From contig CAKZLK010000047.1 of assembly GCA_937125455.1 (NCBI GenBank), positions 140,526-204,525 of the forward strand: a stretch of DNA of 64,000 nucleotides, written 5' to 3'. Both the position numbers and the translations under genes were made by a program. The DNA comes from an uncultured Aequorivita sp. (GTDB taxonomy: Bacteria > Bacteroidota > Bacteroidia > Flavobacteriales > Flavobacteriaceae). Shown piece after piece: positions 53,778-62,108 of this stretch. Each line of letters opens with the position of its first letter. Position 1 is the stretch's first letter. Below the pieces are notes generated by a model. That model searched no databases, was not told where the DNA came from, and was given only the letters and a program-made list of their open reading frames with translations.

Positions 53778-54061
53778 ATTCTGAAATGATTTTTGGTTGT
53801 TTTGAATTCTAATTTTAAAGTAGGTAAATATAACGAATTAGTAATGTCGATTTAATATTTAAAAATTAAAGTTGTCAATAGTTTGTTGTTAATTTACTTT
53901 AAACCAACTATTTAAAAATTTATCAACAGCAAAAAGTTGACAAATTTCGAAAATAGTTTTTTTTAGTGATGGATTTTATATTTCATAAATAATTTCAATG
54001 AATAATTACATAATATTCAAAGACTTTAGATATACAGTCTTTATTTTTTTATATTTGGCGC
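53778..54061. other. AT-rich divergent gap before the SecD-like gene
   Basis: This 284-base gap has no ORF and no recognisable B12-box stem. It contains a TATATTTG box at 54050-54057 just before the GTG start of the next gene. The rest is poly-A/T rich with no evident structure. Confidence 0.4.
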
Positions 54062-54676
54062 GTGAACTGGAGATGCTACATTGCTGGATTAATTATTGCG
54101 CTTGCTTTTTTTGGTATAAGCTTGGAGCAATCCGTGGTGCCCAATCAGGAAATAGTTGTTCAGTTTAACGCCAATTCCATAAGCGCTGACGAAGCACAAC
54201 TTGCAATTTCCAGTATAAAAAACCAATTGAAGACTATTGGAATTGAGAATGTTCAGGTGTCTGAAATTCAAAATGGTAAATTAAAAGTAACGTATTACAG
54301 TACAATTGATGTTGCTTTAATAAAAGGTCTGTTTGATAAACAAGACAAAATAGAACTTGGTTATGTGGCTTTTGATAAAAAGGAAGATTCTTCTAAAATT
54401 CCTTTCGGCAAGGATTCTAATCCCTATAAGCTAGATGTTGTAAAAATTCAAAAAGATTATGATTCAGACTTGGGTCTTCACGGGTTACCAGTGGAGGTAA
54501 AGTCAGCAAAGGATCAATATTTAAATCCAATTGTATCATTAGGAGCTACTGAAAATGATTTCAGTTTTAAAAATGGCTTTGAAAGAGTAGGGTATAAAAA
54601 CTACCGAGATGCGTCACTTTTAATTGACAATACGTCCCATAAAATTCCAGAGGTAAGGGCAGGGCCTTTATCTTAA
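54062..54676 (+). CDS. SecD P1-like small membrane-anchored protein
   Basis: The 204-residue protein has one N-terminal membrane helix (CYIAGLIIALAFFGISL) and a soluble domain with the beta-alpha-beta pattern of the SecD periplasmic P1 head (QEIVVQFNANSISADEAQLA, KNQLKTIGIENVQVSEIQNG, KLKVTYYSTIDV, LIKGLFDKQDKIELGYVAFD). It ends with a less structured part, without the rest of SecD. The start is GTG; no in-frame ATG exists upstream to the nearest stop (54011-54013). It lies 142 bases before secDF on the same strand. A role in SecDF function is inference. Confidence 0.6.
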   Translation: MNWRCYIAGLIIALAFFGISLEQSVVPNQEIVVQFNANSISADEAQLAISSIKNQLKTIGIENVQVSEIQNGKLKVTYYSTIDVALIKGLFDKQDKIELGYVAFDKKEDSSKIPFGKDSNPYKLDVVKIQKDYDSDLGLHGLPVEVKSAKDQYLNPIVSLGATENDFSFKNGFERVGYKNYRDASLLIDNTSHKIPEVRAGPLS

Positions 54677-54752
54677 TGGAGATCTTCACAAAAAAGGTTT
54701 CGCTTTTCAAATTCCGAAGCCGCAAAATTTAATTTTTAAATAACCACTATAA

Positions 54753-54783
54753 TTGTCAGATATAACAGCAAATCATATATTTG
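54753..54783 (+). promoter_or_regulatory. Bacteroidota-type promoter for secDF
   Basis: TTG (54753-54755) and TATATTTG (54776-54783) are separated by 20 bases, a good match to TTTG-N19-21-TAnnTTTG. The ATG follows 35 bases later. Confidence 0.65.
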
Positions 54784-54818
54784 CCCGTTTTTAAAAAATC
54801 TGACCAAAAAAATATATC

Positions 54819-57800
54819 ATGCAAAACAAAGGACTAATTACCATATTTGCCATCCTCTTTGGATTGGTGAGTATTTACCAGCTCTCTTTTACGTTTGTCG
54901 CAAACAAGGTAGAAGACAGCGCAAAAGAATTTGCCAACAGCAAATTTTCTGCAGAAGAACCTCATGAAAGAGATAATGCAGAAGCTCGCTACTTGGATTC
55001 TGTAGCTAACAATACCGTGTTTTTAGGGATTGATTATAAAACCGCCAAGGAAAAAGAATTGAACAAAGGTCTTGACCTTAAAGGTGGTATTAACGTAATC
55101 CTTGAGGTTTCCGTGAAGGACATTTTGAAAGGTCTTGCGAATAACACAAAAGACCCTGCTTTCAACCAAGCGTTGGAAAAAGCTACCGAGCTTCAGAAAA
55201 ACAGTCAAGATACTTACTTAGAGTCTTTCTTTAAAGCATTTGAAGCGCTTCCTGGTGAAAACAATCTTGCTTCACCAGATATTTTCTTCAATAAAAACCT
55301 TGAAGATGTTATTAATGTTGGAATGACAAATGCACAGGTAAAACCTGTTATTGAGCGTAAAATAGACGAGTCAATAACCTCTGCTTTTGAGGTTTTGAGA
55401 AAGCGTATCGATAAATTTGGAGTTACCCAACCAAACATTCAGCGTTTAGGAAAATCTGCAAGAATCCTTGTGGAACTTCCAGGTGCAAAAGATGTGAGCA
55501 GGGTTAAGAAATTGTTACAGAGTACTGCCCAACTTGAGTTTTGGGACGTATATAAATTTGATGAAATGGCTGGCTTTCTTCAAGCTGCCGATACCAAAGC
55601 AGGTGAAATTGCAATGGCTAAAACATCAACAGAAACAAAGACAACTGCTGATACCACAAAGAGTGTTACAGATTCAACAAAAACAGAAGATAGCGACGTA
55701 AGTAAACTTTTAGGCGGTCAAGATGTAAAAGATTCGCTTGCTGATGATAACAAAACAAACCCAATACTTTCAAAAATGGTTTCTTTGGGTAGCCAAGGAG
55801 GTCCTGTTATTGCTACATTTAGATTAAAAGATACTTCTGTAATTGATGGCTATTTGCGCAATCCACAAATAAAATCTTTATTGCCAAACGAACTGCGTTA
55901 TGCAAAATTTGTTTGGGGTTTACCTGAGGCTAATCCACAATTGGATGGTGAAGAAACCACTTCTTTATATGCTTTGCGAGGTAACAGAGAAAATGTTCCG
56001 CCTCTTGGAGGAAGCGTTGTTGTAGATGCTAGACAGGAATTTGACAATTTGAGCCGTGTAGTTGTATCTATGCAAATGAACGGGCAAGGCGCTAAAGTAT
56101 GGGAACAGATGACAGGCGATGCCTATCAAAACCAAAGCCAAATTGCTATCGTTCTTGACAATATAGTTTACTCTGCTCCAGGTGTTACATCTGGTCCAAT
56201 TGCAGGAGGACGTAGCCAGATTTCAGGAAACTTTACTGTACCGCAAGGGCAGGATTTAGCCAACGTATTGCGTGCGGGTAAATTACCAGCCTCTGCTGAG
56301 ATTATTCAAGGTGAAGTAGTAGGGCCAACATTGGGTCATGAAGCTATAGATAGTGGTGTTATGTCATTTGTTGTTGCACTTCTTATCGTGCTTTTATGGA
56401 TGATTGGCTATTATGGAAAAGCAGGTGCTTTTGCCGATGTTGCTTTGATGGTAAACATCCTTTTTATCTTCGGAATTTTAGCAGGTCTTGGAGCTGTACT
56501 TACACTTCCTGGTATTGCTGGTATTGTATTGACGGTGGGTATGTCTGTGGATGCAAACGTGCTTATTTTTGAAAGGATTAAGGAAGAGCTCGCAAAAGGC
56601 AAGGCTCAGAAAGATGCCATAAAGGATGGTTTCAACAATGCTTTATCTTCCATTCTTGATGCAAACATTACCACAGGTTTAACGGGATTGATTCTTTTAG
56701 TATTCGGAACAGGACCAATTCAAGGTTTCGCAACTACCTTATTGATAGGTATTGCCACTTCTTTGTTTACTGCAATCTTCATTACAAGATTGTTTATCGA
56801 TAGTTATACCAAAAATGGAAAACCATTGCCTTGTTCAACTTCTTTTACCAAGGATCTGTTCAAGAATGTAAATATCGAATTCTTGAAAAAACGTAAGGTT
56901 GCTTATGTAATATCTGGAGTTATGATATTGATAAGTCTTGGATCATTGTTTACAATTGGTCTTAACCAAGGTGTTGACTTTGTAGGTGGGCGTACATATA
57001 CAGTTCGTTTTGCAAAAGATGTAAACTCAAACGAAATCCAAAAAGATCTAATAAAAACATTTGGTAGTGCTGAAGCAAAAACATATGGTGGTGATAACCA
57101 GTTGAAGATTACCACGAAATATAAAGTAGATCAAACAGGTACCGATGTGGATGAAGAAATAGAGCACATGCTTTTCGAAACCGTTAAAAAGGATATGCCT
57201 GCAGATATGACCTATGAGAAGTTTGTAGGCGACCAAGACGGAAAAACCATTGGTAGAATGGAATACTACAAAGTAAGTCCTACCATTGCAGATGATATTA
57301 AAAAAGATTCTTTCTGGGCTGTATTTGGCTCTTTGGTTGTCGTTTTCCTTTACATATTATTGCGCTTTAGAAGATGGCAGTTCAGTTTGGGTGCGGTTGC
57401 GGCTGTATTCCACGATGTGCTTATTGTACTTGGGGTTTTCTCTTTAACCTATAAGTTTATGCCTTTCAGTATGGAGATTGACCAAGCATTTATTGCAGCG
57501 ATTCTTACCGTAATCGGATACTCGCTGAACGATACGGTAATTGTATTTGACCGTATTCGTGAATATTTTGGTGAACACCCAACCTGGAAAATGAACCGTA
57601 TTATCGATGTAGCTTTAAGCAGTACCTTAGGAAGAACCTTGAACACCTCCTTCACTACGCTTATCGTGTTGTTGTGTATGTTCTTCTTTGGTGCGGAATC
57701 TATTAGAGGTTTATTATTTGCGATTATCGTTGGTATTGTAGTAGGTACATATTCATCGTTGTTCATTGCAACCCCAATTATGTATGACACTGTAAAACGT

Positions 57801-57863
57801 AAAAAAATCGAAGATTTAATTGACAAAAAAGAAGAAGAGGCTGCTCCTGCATTGGATGCATAA
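54819..57863 (+). CDS. secDF: Fused protein translocase subunit SecDF
   Basis: The 1014-residue protein fuses SecD (about 1-660) and SecF (about 680-1014). SecD has LDLKGGINVILEVSVKDIL, the P1 head with FGVTQPNIQRLGKSARILVE, and the TM block VGPTLGHEAIDSGVMSFVVA with VGMSVDANVLIFERIKEELA (proton path). SecF has GVDFVGGRTYTVRF, and TVIGYSLNDTVIVFDRIREY near the end. It pulls proteins out on the periplasmic side, driven by the proton gradient. The long spacer around 250-320 is Thr/Asp rich, specific to Bacteroidota. Confidence 0.97.
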   Translation: MQNKGLITIFAILFGLVSIYQLSFTFVANKVEDSAKEFANSKFSAEEPHERDNAEARYLDSVANNTVFLGIDYKTAKEKELNKGLDLKGGINVILEVSVKDILKGLANNTKDPAFNQALEKATELQKNSQDTYLESFFKAFEALPGENNLASPDIFFNKNLEDVINVGMTNAQVKPVIERKIDESITSAFEVLRKRIDKFGVTQPNIQRLGKSARILVELPGAKDVSRVKKLLQSTAQLEFWDVYKFDEMAGFLQAADTKAGEIAMAKTSTETKTTADTTKSVTDSTKTEDSDVSKLLGGQDVKDSLADDNKTNPILSKMVSLGSQGGPVIATFRLKDTSVIDGYLRNPQIKSLLPNELRYAKFVWGLPEANPQLDGEETTSLYALRGNRENVPPLGGSVVVDARQEFDNLSRVVVSMQMNGQGAKVWEQMTGDAYQNQSQIAIVLDNIVYSAPGVTSGPIAGGRSQISGNFTVPQGQDLANVLRAGKLPASAEIIQGEVVGPTLGHEAIDSGVMSFVVALLIVLLWMIGYYGKAGAFADVALMVNILFIFGILAGLGAVLTLPGIAGIVLTVGMSVDANVLIFERIKEELAKGKAQKDAIKDGFNNALSSILDANITTGLTGLILLVFGTGPIQGFATTLLIGIATSLFTAIFITRLFIDSYTKNGKPLPCSTSFTKDLFKNVNIEFLKKRKVAYVISGVMILISLGSLFTIGLNQGVDFVGGRTYTVRFAKDVNSNEIQKDLIKTFGSAEAKTYGGDNQLKITTKYKVDQTGTDVDEEIEHMLFETVKKDMPADMTYEKFVGDQDGKTIGRMEYYKVSPTIADDIKKDSFWAVFGSLVVVFLYILLRFRRWQFSLGAVAAVFHDVLIVLGVFSLTYKFMPFSMEIDQAFIAAILTVIGYSLNDTVIVFDRIREYFGEHPTWKMNRIIDVALSSTLGRTLNTSFTTLIVLLCMFFFGAESIRGLLFAIIVGIVVGTYSSLFIATPIMYDTVKRKKIEDLIDKKEEEAAPALDA

Positions 57864-57882
57864 GTCGTTTCTTTTAATAAAT

Positions 57883-57917
57883 AAAAAAGCCCTTTCCGTT
57901 TGGAAAGGGCTTTTTGT
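57883..57917 (+). terminator. Convergent terminator after secDF
   Basis: AAAAAAGCCCTTTCC (57883-57897) pairs with GGAAAGGGCTTTTTG across GTTT; it should serve secDF and the opposite DUF192 gene. Confidence 0.88.
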
Positions 57918-57969
57918 TTTTGGAATGGAATACTTTGATTCTGAAATTTTAAAAAAAATAAAGCTTTAT

Positions 57970-58464
57970 TTAATTTTTCGTAAACTGAATTTTATCTCCT
58001 TTCTCAAGCTTCCATTTGTCTGAAAGCCCTGCGTTTACTTCCAAAACATATTGCGAGGCAGCATCTGACGGCAAGGAGGTTTCATCAAATGGTTTTGCGT
58101 TTTTTTGAATACTTACAATTTTCTTTTCAGAGTTGCAATATATTATATCCAAAGGAATTTCTGTGTTTTTCATATAAAATGAGCGCTGTCTTGAATCGTT
58201 AAAAACAAAAAGCATTCCCTGGTTTTCGGCCATAGAATGGCGGTACATTAGTCCCGTTTGTGTTGAGTATTCGTCATCTGCAATTTCAATATCCAGCTTT
58301 GCGATGGTGGAATCAGAAACGGCTTTTTGTAAGGTAAGTTCTCCTTCCTTAGTAAAGGTAATTTCTTTGGTAAGGCTTTTGTTTTCTGAACTTGTGTTGT
58401 CTTTACAATTGTAAAAGGTAAGAATAGAGCCGACGATTGCGGCAGAAATAAGTATTTTTTTCAT
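57970..58464 (-). CDS. DUF192 domain protein with N-terminal signal/lipobox
   Basis: The 164-residue protein starts with ILISAAIVGSILTFYNC, a lipoprotein-type signal (Cys near 20). The DUF192 domain (residues 50-160) follows: LDIEIADDEYSTQTGLMYRH, AENQGMLFVFNDSRQRSFYM, NTEIPLDIIYCNSEKKIVSI, VLEVNAGLSDKWKLEKGDKI. The family is of unknown function; some members are associated with export. It is separated from lgt by about 75 bases. Confidence 0.9.
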   Translation of the reverse strand: MKKILISAAIVGSILTFYNCKDNTSSENKSLTKEITFTKEGELTLQKAVSDSTIAKLDIEIADDEYSTQTGLMYRHSMAENQGMLFVFNDSRQRSFYMKNTEIPLDIIYCNSEKKIVSIQKNAKPFDETSLPSDAASQYVLEVNAGLSDKWKLEKGDKIQFTKN

Positions 58465-58539
58465 TTAAAGAAATATTAATGACCGTAAATACATGACTTA
58501 TTATATAAAAAAATTATTCGTGTATTCGCGGTTGTTTTT

Positions 58540-59469
58540 TTATTCAGTAATTGGTTTTTTTGAAGCTTTCCACATAATATAGATTCCTGCTATTATGAAA
58601 GGAATACTGAGCCATTGTCCTGTTGAAAATACGCCAAGTGCAGACTCAAATCCCCCTTGACTTGCTTTTACGTATTCCACCAAGAAGCGGACCATAAAAA
58701 GAAGAATCAAAAACACTCCGAAAATATAGCCAATCTGTTTTCTGCGCTCTGTTTTCCAGTATAAATACCAGCACACCAAAAACACAATTACATAACCGGC
58801 TGCTTCATAAAGCTGTGCCGGATGACGAAAAGGAACAGCGTTCAGTAATTCTGAAAACTGTGGATTATGCACAATGGCATCGTAAGCTTTACTCGGTTCT
58901 TTAATTCCAGTTGCATTTACGGCATCCTGTTTCCGAATGCCTTCGTGTACAAAGCGAACCCCAAGCGGAAAGTCTCCCGAAGGTTTTCCGATGATTTCAG
59001 AATTCATAAAATTCCCAATTCTCACAAAAATACCACCAGCAGCCACGGCAATAACAATGCGGTCCATAATCCAAAGGAAAGGTTTTTTAATAACGTTTTT
59101 CGTGTAAAAATACATCGCAATTAAAATAGCAATTGCTGCCCCGTGGCTAGCCAAACCTTGAAAACCTGTAAATTCAAATTCTGGAACTGTTTGTATTGGT
59201 AAAAACACAGAAAGTGGATCTTGCACAAAAAGCTCAGGTTGATAAAAGATAACGTGACCCAAACGTGCACCCGCAAGTGTAGCAACAACCATGTAGATAA
59301 ACAGACTGTCCAATTTTTCTTGTGAAAGACCTTCCCTTTCATAAATCTTTTTGGTGAGAATCCAGCCAAGCGTGAACGCGACAACGAACATTAAACTGTA
59401 AAAACGGATCATAAAAAAACCAAGGTCAATCCCTTCTGAAGGGTTCCAGGTAAAACTTAAATAGTGCAT
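58540..59469 (-). CDS. lgt: Prolipoprotein diacylglyceryl transferase
   Basis: The 309-residue polytopic enzyme has the Lgt signatures: LASHGAAIAILIAMYFYT (His-Gly loop), FVRIGNFMNSEIIGKPSGDF (the Lgt box RIGNFxNSE), and FRHPAQLYEAAGYVIVFLVC. It adds diacylglycerol to the lipobox cysteine, the first step in making the many lipoproteins of this window. It follows yidD on the minus strand with a 64-base gap. Confidence 0.96.
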   Translation of the reverse strand: MHYLSFTWNPSEGIDLGFFMIRFYSLMFVVAFTLGWILTKKIYEREGLSQEKLDSLFIYMVVATLAGARLGHVIFYQPELFVQDPLSVFLPIQTVPEFEFTGFQGLASHGAAIAILIAMYFYTKNVIKKPFLWIMDRIVIAVAAGGIFVRIGNFMNSEIIGKPSGDFPLGVRFVHEGIRKQDAVNATGIKEPSKAYDAIVHNPQFSELLNAVPFRHPAQLYEAAGYVIVFLVCWYLYWKTERRKQIGYIFGVFLILLFMVRFLVEYVKASQGGFESALGVFSTGQWLSIPFIIAGIYIMWKASKKPITE

Positions 59470-59533
59470 AATAGGGGTTTTATTGAGTAGGGTAAAGATA
59501 ACAAAAGCGAAAAAGTATTATGACCCAAATATT

Positions 59534-59779
59534 TCATTTATCTATAATTTCTTTTTTAGGTGGAACAGGGTCATAGCCCGAGCCACCCCAAGGATTGCAG
59601 CTTGCTATTCGTTTTATGGCAAGCCACCCGCCTTTTAATAACCCGTGTGTTTGTAATGCTTCAACGGCATAATGTGAACAAGTTGGCGTATAGCGGCAAC
59701 TAGAAGGCAATAGTGGAGAAATAAAATTTTGATATCCTTTTATCAATAAAACAAAAGGATATGTGATTATTTTTTTCAC
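59534..59779 (-). CDS. yidD: Membrane protein insertion efficiency factor YidD
   Basis: The 81-residue protein has the YidD core: [40 protein letters not shown] and [17 protein letters not shown]. It helps YidC insert inner-membrane proteins, and has conserved Cys and Pro residues. It lies eight bases after cysS and probably shares its transcript. Confidence 0.95.
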   Translation of the reverse strand: MKKIITYPFVLLIKGYQNFISPLLPSSCRYTPTCSHYAVEALQTHGLLKGGWLAIKRIASCNPWGGSGYDPVPPKKEIIDK

Positions 59780-59787
59780 GAAAAAAA

Positions 59788-61272
59788 TTAATTTAATGAA
59801 AAGGTAGTTCCGTCTTTCCCGTCTTTTAGTTGAATTCCTTTCGCTGAAAGTTCGTCGCGAATTTTATCGCTCATCGCAAAATCTTTATTGGCGCGAGCTT
59901 GGTTTCTCAATTGAATAAGAAGTTCAACCGCCGCAGAAAGTTTTTCGCCGTCCTGTGAATTTTCGGAAACACTATCTTCCAATCCCATAACATCAAAAAG
60001 GAAGTTGTCCATCGTTTGCTTAAGCAATTCTAAATCCTTTGCGGAAATGGTTTCTTTTTCTTCCTTTATTGAATTCACAAATTTCACTGCTTCAAAAAGA
60101 TGCGCTATTAAAATTGGACTGTTGAAATCATCATTCATCGCGTCATAACAAGCTTTTCGCCAATTTTCAATGTCAACGCTACTTTTTTCTGAAGTAGTAA
60201 TTGAGCCTAAAATTCTATGGGCATCCATTAACCTGTTGAAACCTTTCTCTGAAGCTTCCAAAGCCTCACTGCTGAAATCTAAAATGCTTCGGTAATGCGC
60301 CTGATACATAAAAAATTTAGTAACCGTAGGTGAGAAGGGCTTGCTTAAAACATCGTTTTCGCCAGTAAACATTTCATTCGGAAGAATAAAGTTTCCAGTG
60401 GATTTAGACATTTTTTTTCCGTTAAGCGTAAGCATATTGGCGTGCATCCAATAATTAACGGGTGAAGTATGATTGCAGGCCTCTGCTTGTGCGATCTCAC
60501 ATTCGTGATGTGGGAATTTCAAGTCCATTCCACCCCCGTGGATATCGAAGTTGTTTCCTAAATATTTTGTGCTCATTGCAGTGCATTCCAAATGCCATCC
60601 TGGAAAACCTTCGCTCCAAGGCGATGGCCAACGCATAATATGCTGAGGTTCGGCTTTCTTCCAAAGCGCAAAATCCTGCGGGTTTTTCTTGTCGGTCTGG
60701 GCAGAAAGCTCGCGCGTGTTCGCAATCATATCTTCTAGGTGTCTTCCACTCAGTTTTCCGTAATTATTGGTTTCGTTGAATTTTAGAACATCAAAATAAA
60801 CAGAGCCGTTCCTTTCATAGGCAAAGCCTTCTTTGATTATTTTCTCGACTATATGAATTTGTTCATATATATGTCCGGTAGCTGTAGGTTCAATGCTTGG
60901 AGGCAATGCGTTGAATTTCGCCATGGTAGTGTGAAAGTCCACAGTGTATTTTTGAACAACTTCCATTGGCTCCAATTGCTCGATTCGGGCTTTTTTTAAA
61001 ATTGGATCATCACCACTTTCTCCGTCATTCTCCAAATGGCCGGCATCAGTAATATTTCGCACATAACGAACTTTATAGCCCAAATGTTTTAAATAGCGAA
61101 AAACCAAATCAAAAGAAAGAAAGGTTCTGCAATTGCCTAAATGCACATTGCTATAAACCGTTGGGCCGCAGACATACATTCCCACAGCACCTTCATGGAT
61201 TGGAGTAAATTTTTCTTTCTTTTTTGAAAGTGAGTTGTAAATATAAAGATCTTGCTGTTGATAAAGGCCCAT
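59788..61272 (-). CDS. cysS: Cysteinyl-tRNA synthetase
   Basis: The 494-residue class I synthetase has the zinc-binding and ATP motifs: [20 protein letters not shown] (HIGH-like HLGN), [20 protein letters not shown] (zinc ligands), [20 protein letters not shown] and [16 protein letters not shown] (KMSKS). It charges tRNA-Cys. Length and motif spacing are normal. It follows folE by 18 bases and precedes yidD by eight. Confidence 0.97.
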   Translation of the reverse strand: MGLYQQQDLYIYNSLSKKKEKFTPIHEGAVGMYVCGPTVYSNVHLGNCRTFLSFDLVFRYLKHLGYKVRYVRNITDAGHLENDGESGDDPILKKARIEQLEPMEVVQKYTVDFHTTMAKFNALPPSIEPTATGHIYEQIHIVEKIIKEGFAYERNGSVYFDVLKFNETNNYGKLSGRHLEDMIANTRELSAQTDKKNPQDFALWKKAEPQHIMRWPSPWSEGFPGWHLECTAMSTKYLGNNFDIHGGGMDLKFPHHECEIAQAEACNHTSPVNYWMHANMLTLNGKKMSKSTGNFILPNEMFTGENDVLSKPFSPTVTKFFMYQAHYRSILDFSSEALEASEKGFNRLMDAHRILGSITTSEKSSVDIENWRKACYDAMNDDFNSPILIAHLFEAVKFVNSIKEEKETISAKDLELLKQTMDNFLFDVMGLEDSVSENSQDGEKLSAAVELLIQLRNQARANKDFAMSDKIRDELSAKGIQLKDGKDGTTFSLN

Positions 61273-61290
61273 TAATTTTCTTTTAGAATG

Positions 61291-61971
61291 CTATTGAAAT
61301 TGGGTGTCTAATTTTATATAATCTAAAAATTCTCTTCTGGTTTCGACATTTTTGAAAGCGCCACCAAATTCGCTAGTCACGGTACTGCTGTCAATATCAC
61401 GAATTCCGCGAGAATTTACACAAAGGTGTTTTGCGTCAATTACACAAGCTACATCTTCAGTGTTCAGGACCTGTTGCAACTCTTTTACGATTTGCATGGT
61501 CAAGCGCTCCTGAACCTGTGGCCGTTTTGCATAATAGTCAACAATTCTGTTCATTTTAGAAAGTCCAACCACGGAGCCATTAGAAATATAAGCAATGTGG
61601 GCTTTCCCAACAATGGGAAGCAAATGGTGCTCACAAGTAGAGTATAGAGTAATATTCTTCTCTACTAACATTTCCTGATATTTGTATTTATTTTCAAAAG
61701 TAGAAGCTTTTGGTCTTCTATCTGGGTGAAGTCCACCAAAAACCTCTTGCACAAACATTTTTGCAACACGTGTTGGAGTGCCTTTTAGGCTATCATCACT
61801 AAGGTCAAGACCCAAAGTGTGCATAATATTCTGAACGTCCTTTTTGATGCTTGCAATCTTTTCAATATCGCTCATCTCAAAGGCATCTTGGCGCATGGGT
61901 GTTTCTGTTGAACTTCCTATGTGGTCATTCCCCATTGCTTCAATCTCTTTAAGTTGTTTTTCTAAATCCAT
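61291..61971 (-). CDS. folE: GTP cyclohydrolase I
   Basis: The 226-residue protein has the FolE zinc and catalytic motifs: LYSTCEHHLLPIVGKAHIAY, KMNRIVDYYAKRPQVQERLT and CVIDAKHLCVNSRGIRDIDS, with the Cys/His ligands. It converts GTP to 7,8-dihydroneopterin triphosphate for folate and, with the queE pathway, queuosine. It leads the minus-strand unit cysS-yidD and has a promoter candidate before it. Confidence 0.96.
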   Translation of the reverse strand: MDLEKQLKEIEAMGNDHIGSSTETPMRQDAFEMSDIEKIASIKKDVQNIMHTLGLDLSDDSLKGTPTRVAKMFVQEVFGGLHPDRRPKASTFENKYKYQEMLVEKNITLYSTCEHHLLPIVGKAHIAYISNGSVVGLSKMNRIVDYYAKRPQVQERLTMQIVKELQQVLNTEDVACVIDAKHLCVNSRGIRDIDSSTVTSEFGGAFKNVETRREFLDYIKLDTQFQ

Positions 61972-61995
61972 TTATTGTCTACTTATATAGGCTTG

Positions 61996-62027
61996 CAAAG
62001 ATACGCAATAGCATTTAGGTATTGAAA
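61996..62027 (-). promoter_or_regulatory. Candidate promoter for folE
   Basis: Minus-strand TTTC (62024-62027) and TATCTTTG (61996-62003) are separated by 20 bases. This is close to the TTTG-N19-21-TAnnTTTG consensus, with one mismatch in the -33 box. Confidence 0.5.
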
Positions 62028-62108
62028 CTGTAAATTTTTATTTTAAGACTTATAATCCTTACGTTTTCATAAAATTTTCTTAATTTTCAGCCAATTTATT
62101 TTACAAAC

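Noticed and set aside
53778-54061. Cobalamin riboswitch before the class II RNR
   Set aside because: No B12-box-like conserved core or GC-rich stems are visible by eye; only AT-rich sequence. A covariance search would be decisive.
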